This document shows positions 1-7,399 of a stretch of 64,000 nucleotides of DNA, one piece after another (within the stretch, counting starts at the first letter, position 1; each line of letters starts with the position of its first letter). The notes under the pieces were generated by a model that did no database searches, was not told the origin of the DNA, and worked only from the letters and a program-made list of their open reading frames with translations. Both the position numbers and the translations under genes were made by a program. This DNA comes from Gaiellales bacterium (GTDB lineage: Bacteria > Actinomycetota > Thermoleophilia > Gaiellales > JAICJC01), in assembly GCA_036273515.1 (NCBI GenBank), contig DASUHM010000075.1, positions 85,137-149,136 on the forward strand. The letters are read 5' to 3'.

Positions 1-1
1 C

Positions 2-106
2 GAGCTCTCCCAGACCGAGATCGCGGAGCGCCTCGGCATCTCCCAGATGCATGTCTCCCGCCTGCTCCGCGCCGCCCTCGAGCAGCTGTGGGGGGAGGAG
101 GCGTAG
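2..106 (+). CDS. C-terminal end of an RNA polymerase sigma factor (SigB/SigF type)
   Basis: The gene is open at the left edge; 34 residues and a TAG stop remain. They form a helix-turn-helix with the signature LGISQMHVSRLL of sigma-70 region 4, the part that reads the -35 box. The SQMHVSR wording is typical of SigB/SigF/WhiG-like alternative sigma factors of Gram-positives rather than ECF factors. The rest of the gene, and therefore its subclass, lies outside the window. Confidence 0.8.
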   Translation, partial: ELSQTEIAERLGISQMHVSRLLRAALEQLWGEEA

Positions 107-257
107 GCGGGCGGGCGTTCGGCGGGTGGGGGCGGTGGGGTGTGCCAGGGGTGTGACGGGTGTTCCGGAGGCGTCGGCGAGCTGCAAATGACACATGTCG
201 CACGCGCCAACTGCCGGCGAGGCGGAGAACCGTCCTCCCCAACCGTCTGTCCGCCGG

Positions 258-296
258 CGCCGGCCGGCCAGCTCTCCGAAGGAGCGCCGGCCGGCG
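258..296. terminator. Hairpin between convergent genes
   Basis: Perfect 11-bp inverted repeat CGCCGGCCGGC (258-268) with its complement at 286-296, with a small inner TCC/GGA pairing in the loop. It sits between the sigma factor end and the convergent C45 peptidase, where a two-way terminator is expected. There is no T-tract, as is common in very GC-rich genomes. Confidence 0.55.
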
Positions 297-304
297 AGCG
301 CCGT

Positions 305-1360
305 CTAGACCGGCGAGGCGTCGAGCCAGGCGGTGCGGTCGGGCGGGCCGGGTGCGATCCGCACTCGGGGCGATGCGCCGAGCTCGGCCCAGATCGACCC
401 GAAGGTGAGCCATGGGTGCCCCGGCTCGGCGACGACGCAGAGCGGCGCGTCGCGGTCGGCGAGCGCGCGCTCGCAGTCGGCGCCGGTGGCGACGTCCGGG
501 GCGGCGGCCTCGATGGCGGCGAGGCGGACGTGCGAGTCCCACCGTCCCTCCGCGGGGACGTTCGGGTCGAGGTCGGTGCTTCGCAGCGGGTGGTTCGTGT
601 GGCAGAGGCGTCCATCGCCAGAGTCCGAACGCGCTGCTCCCGCGGCCGAGCACTCGTAGCCGGCCACCTCGGTGCGGTCGGCCAGCGCGTAGTGCTGGCC
701 GGAGGCATGCGGCACCCGGCCGAGGAACGCGGCCGCGCCGGCAACGCTGCCCTGGGCGAGCGCGCCGCGCATCACGAACGCGACCGGCAGCCCGTCGCGG
801 GAGTGGTTCAGCATCGAGAGCGTGTTCACGCACACGCCGAGCCCGCCGGAGCTGACACCGGTCAGGCCGACCATCCCGGCGGCGGTGAGCACGGTGCCGC
901 CGTCGCCCTTCCCGTCGTCGTGGCGCACGATCGCCTGGGCGCCGTCCATGACCTCGGGCAGGTCCATGTTCTGGGCCAGCAGCGACGGCCGGCCTTCGGA
1001 CGGGCCGACCGCGATCAGCGTGCAGGCGTTGCGCGGCTCGGCCGGGGCGGTGAACCACCACTCCTCGTCCATCAGGTTCAGCGCGAGGACGCGGTCGAAG
1101 GCGACGTTCGACCCCTCGGCGATCCCGCGTACCTCGGCGAGCAGGTCGGGCGTGTGCCGCTCGATGGCTGCCAGGAACCCGGTCGTCTCGACGAGGTCCG
1201 AGACGAGCGTCTGCGGCGGCCTCCCTTGGCGGGCGGCGACCCTCGCGTCCCACCGCTTGAGCAGCCCGTGAATCCGATCGCGCAGCGCCTCGCCGTGGGC
1301 ACGCCCGCGCTCCCGCCCGTCGCCGCGGCACTCGACGATCTCGTGCGATGTGACCGCCAT
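305..1360 (-). CDS. C45 family autoproteolytic acyltransferase/hydrolase
   Basis: A 351-residue Ntn-hydrolase of the isopenicillin-N acyltransferase (peptidase C45) family. These proteins cut themselves just before a Cys, which then becomes the N-terminal nucleophile for amide or acyl transfer chemistry. The candidate is Cys113 in RNACTLIAV, followed by the LLAQNMDL stretch usual in the family. The residue before the Cys is Ala instead of the Gly of the penicillin enzyme. The N-terminal CRGDGRERGRAHGE region (residues 11-24) also fits. No signal peptide is seen, so it is probably cytoplasmic. The substrate cannot be told; no beta-lactam genes are nearby. The ATG start has no Shine-Dalgarno but a TACGAT hexamer lies 7 bases upstream. 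Confidence 0.8.
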   Translation of the reverse strand: MAVTSHEIVECRGDGRERGRAHGEALRDRIHGLLKRWDARVAARQGRPPQTLVSDLVETTGFLAAIERHTPDLLAEVRGIAEGSNVAFDRVLALNLMDEEWWFTAPAEPRNACTLIAVGPSEGRPSLLAQNMDLPEVMDGAQAIVRHDDGKGDGGTVLTAAGMVGLTGVSSGGLGVCVNTLSMLNHSRDGLPVAFVMRGALAQGSVAGAAAFLGRVPHASGQHYALADRTEVAGYECSAAGAARSDSGDGRLCHTNHPLRSTDLDPNVPAEGRWDSHVRLAAIEAAAPDVATGADCERALADRDAPLCVVAEPGHPWLTFGSIWAELGASPRVRIAPGPPDRTAWLDASPV

Positions 1361-1367
1361 CGCATCG

Positions 1368-1373
1368 ATCGTA
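1368..1373 (-). promoter_or_regulatory. -10-like hexamer for a leaderless start
   Basis: TACGAT on the minus strand, ending 7 bases before the C45 peptidase ATG. It is part of the recurring TANNNT pattern described in the findings. Confidence 0.4.
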
Positions 1374-1420
1374 GCGGGGCTACGCGGTTCGGTTGAGCCA
1401 GTGTCGTTCCCCGGAGCCGG

Positions 1421-1866
1421 CTAGCGCTGGTTCCAGATCTGGGCGGCGTGCGAAAACGGTGGGAGATCCCAGACCTCGACGTACTGGTGGCCGGGGAGCG
1501 CCTTGCACGTGGACTGTCGCCGGTCGCTGCGAGGGCGATGCCGGCTCCGGCCGCGCGGCACGTGAGCGCTCCCAGGGCCAAACCGACCACCACTCGTGTC
1601 CGAGGGCCTAGCACCCGCCCACCGCCACCGGCAGGTACCCGTTGAACGCGCGCCGATGGAGGCCGTACTCGGGCAGCCCGCCGACGCCGACCGCGCTCGC
1701 CAGGCTCCCAACCTGCCGCGGCGCGCGCTCCGTGGAAGCTGATCGTTGCCGGTAAGACGCGCGGATACGGCCACGTGTAGCCGAGCTCGCTCACCGCGAA
1801 CACGGCCCACACGACGACGGCCATGCACGCACCGCCGACGCCGATCGGTGCGCGATTCAAGCCCAC
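1421..1866 (-). pseudogene. Decayed stretch with frameshifted coding fragments
   Basis: This gap of about 540 bases holds no intact gene. On the minus strand an ATG at 1866 opens a hydrophobic N-terminus (MAVVVWAVFAVSELGY) that loses frame near 1735. A +1 shift there continues as QVGSLASAVGVGGLPEYG and stops at 1608. A second piece starts hydrophobic near 1590 (VVVGLALGALTC), and after another shift near 1510 ends LPGHQYVEVWDLPPFSHAA and stops at 1421. Together they read like one or two small membrane or secreted proteins broken by single-base changes. I do not recognise the family. Sequencing error is an alternative. Confidence 0.3.
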
Positions 1867-1916
1867 TCCGTCCCGAGGTCTAGACCTCCGCCCACTTCAC
1901 CGCTACAACGAGAGGA

Positions 1917-2801
1917 GTGCGGCCGTCCCGCCTCATCACGCTCCTCGTCGTCCTCGTCGCCGCCACCGCCTGCGGGCAGGCGCAGGCGAACCACACGAAC
2001 GCCAGCGCGCCGCCGGCCTCGACGCAGTCGGGCACGCCGAAGCCCGCGGTGGAGCTCGCGGCCTCGGCGGCCCGCACCTCGCGCGCCAAGAGCGCACGGA
2101 TGGCGATGACGATGCGGATGTCGGTGCCGCCGACGGGCCAGACGATCGTCGCGCACGCCACCGGGGTCGTCGGCTTCCGCAGCCGCAACGGCGAGCTCAC
2201 GATGAACATGACCATCCCCGGCGCCGGCGTGATCCGGATGCGCGAGGTGATGGTCTGGCCGGTCATCTACATGCACTCGCCGCTCTTCGCGGCGGGCCTG
2301 CACGGCAAGCAGTGGATGAAGCTCGACATGGCCAAGATCGAGCGCGCGCACGGCGTCAACCTGAACGCGCTCACGAGCACCTCGAGCAGCGATCCGACGC
2401 AGATGCTGCAGACGCTCGAGAACGAGTCCGACTCGCTCCAGAACCTCGGCGTCGCGACGGTGCGAGGCGTGCAGACGGTGCACTACCACGCCGTCATCGA
2501 CCTCGACAAGGCCGTCAGGAACGCGCCCGCCGCCATGCGCGCCGCCGTCCAGAAGTCGGACGCCCGGCTGGTCGCGATGCTCGGCACCCACCGCATGCCG
2601 ATGGACGTCTGGATCGGCCAGGACCACCTCGTCCGCCGCCTGGCGTACCACATGGCGCTCCCGCTCGCCTCGACGGGCGAGACGATGTCGATGGACGTCA
2701 AGCTCGACATGTTCGACTTCGGCGTTCCCGTCCACGTGACGGCGCCCCCGGCCGGGCAGGTGGCAGCGCTGCCGGCTGCGGCCATGGCCGCGACCCAGTA
2801 G
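1917..2801 (+). CDS. Secreted lipoprotein, LppX/LprG-like fold suspected
   Basis: A 294-residue protein with a lipoprotein signal peptide: positive start, hydrophobic LITLLVVLV, and lipobox AATAC with Cys at 19. The mature part is a low-complexity linker followed by a beta-rich domain with Met-rich stretches (residues 60-120) and a VQTVHYHAVIDLDKA segment. That layout resembles mycobacterial LppX/LprAFG or LolA-like lipid carriers, and is an inference without a clear motif. It would sit on the outer face of the membrane. The GTG start directly follows an AGAGGA purine run, an unusually short spacing, but the signal peptide fits only this start. Confidence 0.7.
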   Translation: MRPSRLITLLVVLVAATACGQAQANHTNASAPPASTQSGTPKPAVELAASAARTSRAKSARMAMTMRMSVPPTGQTIVAHATGVVGFRSRNGELTMNMTIPGAGVIRMREVMVWPVIYMHSPLFAAGLHGKQWMKLDMAKIERAHGVNLNALTSTSSSDPTQMLQTLENESDSLQNLGVATVRGVQTVHYHAVIDLDKAVRNAPAAMRAAVQKSDARLVAMLGTHRMPMDVWIGQDHLVRRLAYHMALPLASTGETMSMDVKLDMFDFGVPVHVTAPPAGQVAALPAAAMAATQ

Positions 2802-2807
2802 TAGTGT
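2802..2807 (+). promoter_or_regulatory. -10-like hexamer for a leaderless start
   Basis: TAGTGT overlaps the lipoprotein stop codon and ends 8 bases before GTG 2816. It argues for 2816 as the cupin start over the in-frame GTG at 2804, which lies inside the hexamer. Confidence 0.4.
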
Positions 2808-2815
2808 CCACCCGC

Positions 2816-3754
2816 GTGAGCGGGATCGCGCACTGGGACGAGGTGGAGGGCTTCCACGCGTCGGCGGGCCACCTCGACGCCGTCTGGCGTGATCTCGGCT
2901 CGGCAGCCGGCACCTTCACCGTCGGGCTGCAGCGGATCACGATCGCGCCCGGGAAGTGGTCGACCCCCGCACACATCGAGCACGCCGAGGAGGAGATCTT
3001 CTGGGTGCTCGGCGGCAGCGGCCTGTCGTGGCAGGACGAGGGCGACGGCCCGGCCACCTACGGGGTCGGCGCCGGCGACTGCCTCGTCCACGTGGCCCGG
3101 TGGGAGGCGCACACCCTGCAGGCCGGGCCCGAGGGACTCGACGTGCTCGCCTTCGGCCAGCGCGTGCGCGGCGGCGGCGCCTACCTGCCCCGGGCCGGCC
3201 TCTCGTGGCACGGTCCCAGCTGGGTGCGCTCGGGCGGCGACCCCTCGCCGTGGGAGGGCGAGGCTCGCGCCGGGGCGCCTGAGATCGTCGATCCCACGCC
3301 GCGCCCCGGCAGGATCGTGCACGTCGACGCCGTCGAGGGCCAGCGTCGCGACGGTGCGACCGTGTGCCGCGAGCGGCGCAACCTGGGCCGCGCGGCCGGC
3401 TCGGCCACGACCGGCCTCCAGCACGTCGTCACCGATCCGGGCAAGCTGTCCTCGCCGCCGCACTGCCACTCGGCCGAGGAGGAGATCTTCGTCGTCCTCG
3501 CCGGCGACGGAACGCTGATCCTGGGCGACGACGAGGAGCACCCCGTCCGCCCCGGGACGGTCGTCAGCCGCGAGGCGGGAACCGGCGTCGCTCACGTCTT
3601 CCGGGGCGGGCCGGAGGGCCTCACCTTCCTCGCCTACGGCACCCGCGTGCCGGACGACATCTGCTACTACCCGCGCTCCGGCAAGGTGTTCCTGAGCGGC
3701 ATCGACGTCGTCGGCCGCATCGAGCAGGCCGACTTCTGGGACGGCGAGGACTGA
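2816..3754 (+). CDS. Double-cupin protein
   Basis: A 312-residue protein with two cupin barrels. The first carries PAHIEHAEEEIFWVLGG (about residues 46-62) and the second PPHCHSAEEEIFVVLAG (about 219-235). Both have the H-x-H-(x)n-E metal-binding pattern of bicupins. Such proteins are often metal-dependent isomerases, dioxygenases or sugar-binding proteins. No specific substrate can be assigned. The stop codon overlaps the start region of the next gene, which suggests coupled translation with the esterase. Confidence 0.75.
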   Translation: MSGIAHWDEVEGFHASAGHLDAVWRDLGSAAGTFTVGLQRITIAPGKWSTPAHIEHAEEEIFWVLGGSGLSWQDEGDGPATYGVGAGDCLVHVARWEAHTLQAGPEGLDVLAFGQRVRGGGAYLPRAGLSWHGPSWVRSGGDPSPWEGEARAGAPEIVDPTPRPGRIVHVDAVEGQRRDGATVCRERRNLGRAAGSATTGLQHVVTDPGKLSSPPHCHSAEEEIFVVLAGDGTLILGDDEEHPVRPGTVVSREAGTGVAHVFRGGPEGLTFLAYGTRVPDDICYYPRSGKVFLSGIDVVGRIEQADFWDGED

Positions 3755-4404
3755 GCGGGCCGCTCGAGATCCGCTCGATCGAGCGCCCGGCCGCCGCGGA
3801 GCCGAGGGGGATGCTCGTGCTCACCCACGGCCGCGGCGCCGACGAGCACGACCTGCTCCCGCTGGCGGACATCCTCGACCCCGGCCGCCGGCTCGTCGCG
3901 GTGCTGCCCCGCGGGCCGCTGCGACTGCCGCCCGGCGGCGCCCACTGGTATGCGGTGCACGAGATCGGGAGCCCCGATCCGGCCACGTTCCTGCCCACCT
4001 TCGCCGCGTTCGGCGGCTGGCTCGACGCGGCAGCCGAGGCGCACGGCGTCCCGCCGGACCGGACGGTGCTCGCCGGGTTCTCGCAGGGCGCGGTCATGTC
4101 CTACGCGCTCGGCCTGGCGGCGGCGCGGCCGCGGCCGGCGGGGATCCTCGCGCTCTCGGGATTCGTCCCCACCGTCCCCGGCTTCGAGCTCGGCCTGGAG
4201 GAGCGGGCCGGGCTCCCGGTCGCGATCGGCCACGGCACGCACGACCCCGTGATCGGCGTCCAATGGGGGCGACGGGCACGGGCGCTGCTCGAGGGCGCCG
4301 GAGCCGATGTCCGCTACCGGGAGTCGCCGATGGCGCACAGCATCGATCCCGAATATCTGTCCGAGCTCGCGGGCTGGCTCGAGGACGTCCTCGCTGACCG
4401 CTGA
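3751..4404 (+). CDS. Phospholipase/carboxylesterase family alpha/beta hydrolase
   Basis: A serine hydrolase of the phospholipase/carboxylesterase family (YpfH-like), about 217 residues. The nucleophile is Ser111 in GFSQGAVMS, the acid is Asp in HGTHDPVIG and the base is His in MAHSIDPE. The oxyanion region is THGRGADEHD near the N-terminus. Homology-like sequence begins at once after the preceding stop, yet the frame has no ATG, GTG or TTG there. The first codon drawn is CTG 3751, overlapping the cupin TGA. The alternative is ATG 3811, which would remove the first beta strand. Translation coupled from the cupin gene is likely. Confidence 0.75.
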   Translation: MSGPLEIRSIERPAAAEPRGMLVLTHGRGADEHDLLPLADILDPGRRLVAVLPRGPLRLPPGGAHWYAVHEIGSPDPATFLPTFAAFGGWLDAAAEAHGVPPDRTVLAGFSQGAVMSYALGLAAARPRPAGILALSGFVPTVPGFELGLEERAGLPVAIGHGTHDPVIGVQWGRRARALLEGAGADVRYRESPMAHSIDPEYLSELAGWLEDVLADR

Positions 4405-4441
4405 TACCCTTGTCGAGGCAACTACTGCCGCAGGGGGAGCG

Positions 4442-4912
4442 ATGCAGGAGAGCTCGGCCGCCGATACCGTGCTTCTGACCCGGAGCGAGCTGGCCTCGTG
4501 GCGGGGGTTCCTGCGCGTGCACGCGGCCCTCGAGCGGGAGCTCGACGCCGAGCTGATCGCCGCCCACAGCCTCCCGCTCAGCTCTTACGAGGTGCTCCTG
4601 ACGGTCGCCGACGCGCCGGAGGAGCGGATGCGGATGTCCGAGATCGCCGACTCCGTGCTGCTCTCGCGCAGCGGCGTCACCCGGCTCGTCGATCGGCTCG
4701 AGCGCGACGGCCTCGTCGAGCGCGTGCCCTGCGAGGACGACGCCCGCGGCCAGTACGCGGTGCTCACGGCCCGCGGCCGGGCCGCCTTCGACGCCGCCCG
4801 CGTCACCCATCTGGCGGGCGTGCGCCGGCGCTTCCTGGAGCAGTTCGACGCCGACGAGCTGGCCGGCCTGGCCGCCTACTGGGAGCGGCTCGTGCCCGGA
4901 GTCACCTCCTAG
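4442..4912 (+). CDS. MarR family transcriptional regulator
   Basis: A 156-residue winged-helix repressor. The DNA-binding helix region MSEIADSVLLSRSGVTRLVD (about residues 63-82) and the wing EDDARGQYAVLTARG are clear. MarR proteins act as dimers that release DNA when a small ligand binds. A GGGGGAG Shine-Dalgarno lies a few bases before ATG 4442. It stands 12 bases before ligD and may be co-transcribed with it. No perfect palindrome is visible upstream, so the targets are unknown. Confidence 0.85.
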   Translation: MQESSAADTVLLTRSELASWRGFLRVHAALERELDAELIAAHSLPLSSYEVLLTVADAPEERMRMSEIADSVLLSRSGVTRLVDRLERDGLVERVPCEDDARGQYAVLTARGRAAFDAARVTHLAGVRRRFLEQFDADELAGLAAYWERLVPGVTS

Positions 4913-4924
4913 GCGGCCCGCGTC

Positions 4925-7231
4925 TTGAGCAAGCGCCTCGACGCCTACCGGCGCAAGCGCGACCCGGCCCGGACGCCGGAGCCGTTCACGGGCGCGGGCG
5001 GCGACGACAACCCGATCTTCGTCGTCCAGCGCCACGACGCCCGCCGGCTGCACTTCGACTTCAGGCTCGAGCGCGACGGCGCGCTCGCCAGCTGGGCCGT
5101 CCCCAAGGGCATCCCGCTGCGCAAGGGCCAGCGCCACCTGGCCGTGCACGTCGAGGATCACCCGCTCGACTACGCGAACTTCGAGGGCGAGATCCCGAAG
5201 GGCGAGTACGGCGGCGGGACGGTCGAGATCTGGGACCGCGGTCACTACGAGACGGTCGAGGAGAAGCGCGACGGCGGCCTCACGGTGCGCCTGCGCGGCG
5301 AGCGCCTGAACGGCCTCTGGACGCTCATCCCGGCCCGGATGGACGGCGACGAGAAGAACTGGCTGATCGTGCGCAAGGACGAGGGCGACCTGGCGGGCGA
5401 CCCCGCCCAGCTGCGGCCGATGCTGGCCGTCGCCGCGACCGATCTCCCCACGAACGGGGAGTGGGTGTACGAGGTGAAGTGGGACGGCTACCGGGTGATC
5501 GCCGCGATCGAGGGCGGCGAGGCGACCCTGCGCAGCCGAAACGGCAACGACCTGACAGCCCGCTTCGCCCAGGTGGCCCGGGCGCTGCCCGGCGCCCTGC
5601 GCAGCGCCGACTGCGTGCTCGACGGCGAGGTGTGCGCGCTCGACGAGGCCGGGCGGCCGCGCTTCTCGCTGCTCCAGCACGGCGGCGGGGCGCTCGCGCT
5701 GTACGCCTTCGACCTGCTCATGCTCGACGGCCGCGACGTCACCGGGCTACCCCTCTCCGAGCGCAAGGAGCTCCTGGCCGAGACGCTGATCGCGGGCGAG
5801 ACCATCCGCCTCTCGGTCGCGTTCGACGACGGCCCGGCGCTGTTCGAGCAGGCGAAGGCACATGGCCTCGAGGGCGTCCTCGCCAAGCGGCCCAACAGCC
5901 GCTACCTGCCCGGGCGGCGCAGCGAGGCGTGGGTGAAGGTGAAGACGCAGCAGCGCCAGGAGCTCGCGATCGCCGGCTACACGCGTGGGCAGGGCCGCCG
6001 CGACAACGCCTTCGGCGCGCTCGTGCTGGCCGTCGAGCGCGGCTCGGAGCTCGTGTGGGCGGGCAACTGCGGCACCGGGTTCGACGACGCCGAGCTCGAC
6101 ATGCTGATGGAGCGGCTCGCGCCGCTGCGGCGCAAGACCACCCCGCTCGCCGTCGAGCCGAAGATGCCGCGCGTGCGCTCCGGCGACGTCACCTGGGTCG
6201 AGCCGAGGCTGGTGTGCGAGGTGGAGTTCCTGGAGTGGACGCGGGACGGGAGGCTGCGGGCGCCGTCGTACAAGGGCCTGCGGGACGACAAGGAGGTGAA
6301 GGACGTGCATCGCGAGCACCCTCGCAAGGAGCGGGCCGGATCGCCCGGGCGGCCGCTCGAGCTCTCGAACCTGGACAAGGTGTTCTGGCCGGATGAGGGG
6401 ATCACGAAGGGCGACCTGATCGACTACTACCGGGCCGTCGCCGACGTGGCCGTGCCGCACCTGGAGGGGCGGCCGTTCACGATGAAGCGCTACCCGGACG
6501 GGATCGCCGCCAAGCCGTTCTTCCAGAAGAACGCGCCGTCGCACATGCCCGACTGGATCCCCACGGCGGAATTCCCGGCCACGTCGCGCGAGACGCGGGA
6601 GAAGCGCATGATCCGCTACCCGCTCGTGAACGAGGAGTCGGCGCTCCTGTGGATGGCGAACATGGGCTGCATCGACCTGAACGCTTGGTGCTCGCGCATC
6701 GACAAGCCCGACCGGCCGGACTTCGCCCTGTTCGACCTCGACCCGACGCCGGAGGCCGGCTTCGCCGCGGCCGCCGAGGTGGCGCTCCTGATCCGCGACG
6801 CGCTCGCGGCCGTCGACCTGCGCGGCTACCCGAAGACGAGCGGCTCGGACGGCGTGCACGTGCTGGTGCCGCTGGCCCGGCGCTACGGCTACGACCAGAC
6901 CCGCGCCGTCGTGCTCGCGATCTCGCGCGCGCTCGCCTCGATGCGGCCGGACCTGGTCACGACGGAGTGGTCGAAGGCGAAGCGCCACGGCGTGCTGATC
7001 GACGCGAACCAGAACGGCCCCGGCCGCACGATCGCGTTCGCGTACTCCGTGCGGCCGAAGCCCGGGGCGCCGGTCTCGACGCCGGTCACCTGGGACGAGC
7101 TGCGCGCCGGCGTCGACCCCGAGGCGTTCACCATGTCGGTGGTGCTCGACCGCCTCTCCCGCCACGGCGACCTGCAGGCGCCGGTGCTCGAGGACCGCCA
7201 GGCGCTCGGCCCGGCGCTGCGCTCGCTCTAG
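4925..7231 (+). CDS. ligD: Multifunctional ATP-dependent DNA ligase LigD
   Basis: A 768-residue non-homologous end-joining ligase with all three domains. The 3'-phosphoesterase is at about residues 15-160 (HFDFRLERDG, then EGEIPKGEYGGG). The ATP-dependent ligase is at about 170-470, with Lys184 in EVKWDGYR as the adenylated lysine and WVKVK as motif V. The archaeo-eukaryotic primase/polymerase domain is at about 495-765, with metal-binding FDLDPTP near residue 603. The order PE-LIG-POL is that of Pseudomonas LigD, not the POL-PE-LIG order of mycobacteria. It starts with TTG 4925. LigD works with Ku at double-strand breaks, but no ku gene is in the window. Confidence 0.95.
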   Translation: MSKRLDAYRRKRDPARTPEPFTGAGGDDNPIFVVQRHDARRLHFDFRLERDGALASWAVPKGIPLRKGQRHLAVHVEDHPLDYANFEGEIPKGEYGGGTVEIWDRGHYETVEEKRDGGLTVRLRGERLNGLWTLIPARMDGDEKNWLIVRKDEGDLAGDPAQLRPMLAVAATDLPTNGEWVYEVKWDGYRVIAAIEGGEATLRSRNGNDLTARFAQVARALPGALRSADCVLDGEVCALDEAGRPRFSLLQHGGGALALYAFDLLMLDGRDVTGLPLSERKELLAETLIAGETIRLSVAFDDGPALFEQAKAHGLEGVLAKRPNSRYLPGRRSEAWVKVKTQQRQELAIAGYTRGQGRRDNAFGALVLAVERGSELVWAGNCGTGFDDAELDMLMERLAPLRRKTTPLAVEPKMPRVRSGDVTWVEPRLVCEVEFLEWTRDGRLRAPSYKGLRDDKEVKDVHREHPRKERAGSPGRPLELSNLDKVFWPDEGITKGDLIDYYRAVADVAVPHLEGRPFTMKRYPDGIAAKPFFQKNAPSHMPDWIPTAEFPATSRETREKRMIRYPLVNEESALLWMANMGCIDLNAWCSRIDKPDRPDFALFDLDPTPEAGFAAAAEVALLIRDALAAVDLRGYPKTSGSDGVHVLVPLARRYGYDQTRAVVLAISRALASMRPDLVTTEWSKAKRHGVLIDANQNGPGRTIAFAYSVRPKPGAPVSTPVTWDELRAGVDPEAFTMSVVLDRLSRHGDLQAPVLEDRQALGPALRSL

Positions 7232-7244
7232 CTCGGAAAGCGGA

Positions 7245-7269
7245 GCCTGGCCCGGCGACGGGGCCAGGC
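7245..7269 (+). terminator. Hairpin downstream of ligD
   Basis: Perfect 9-bp stem GCCTGGCCC (7245-7253) with GGGCCAGGC (7261-7269), loop of 7. It starts 14 bases after the ligD stop and probably ends that transcript. There is no T-run. Its GGGGCCAGGCCCC core resembles the palindrome family at 21.1 and 26.2 kb. Confidence 0.55.
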
Positions 7270-7284
7270 CCCGTGCCGAAATCC

Positions 7285-7313
7285 CCGCAAACTGGGCACG
7301 ACATGGTTTGCGG
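7285..7313. promoter_or_regulatory. Second inverted repeat in the ligD-cyclase gap
   Basis: Perfect 8-bp repeat CCGCAAAC (7285-7292) and GTTTGCGG (7306-7313), spaced 13 bases. It may be a second terminator hairpin or an operator for the next gene; the sequence alone does not decide. Confidence 0.3.
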
Positions 7314-7329
7314 CGAGGCCCTGCTCGTG

Positions 7330-7343
7330 CGAACATACGTTCG
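7330..7343. promoter_or_regulatory. LexA (SOS) box
   Basis: CGAACATACGTTCG matches the Gram-positive/actinobacterial LexA consensus CGAACRNRYGTTYG at every position. It lies 56 bases upstream of the preferred start of the cyclase-AAA-SBP gene and downstream of ligD, so the cyclase gene is the likely target. A GAAC-N4-GTTC also occurs near 17.25 kb, but inside a gene and without the consensus purines, so chance matches exist; the full match here is much rarer. Confidence 0.6.
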
Positions 7344-7387
7344 TCGAGGGATGGGAGCGAAAGGTGGGCCGAGAAGCGTCCGTGTGC

Positions 7388-7393
7388 CAGACT
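7388..7393 (+). promoter_or_regulatory. -10-like hexamer for a leaderless start
   Basis: CAGACT ends 6 bases before ATG 7400. It favours ATG 7400 over the in-frame GTG 7364, which however has a GGAG Shine-Dalgarno at 7354-7357. Confidence 0.3.
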
Positions 7394-7399
7394 GCATCC

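Noticed and set aside
140..1396. Long plus-strand open frame opposite the C45 peptidase
   Set aside because: Very low-complexity Arg/Gly/Ala translation; it is the antisense shadow of the real gene, as at most sites of this GC-rich window.
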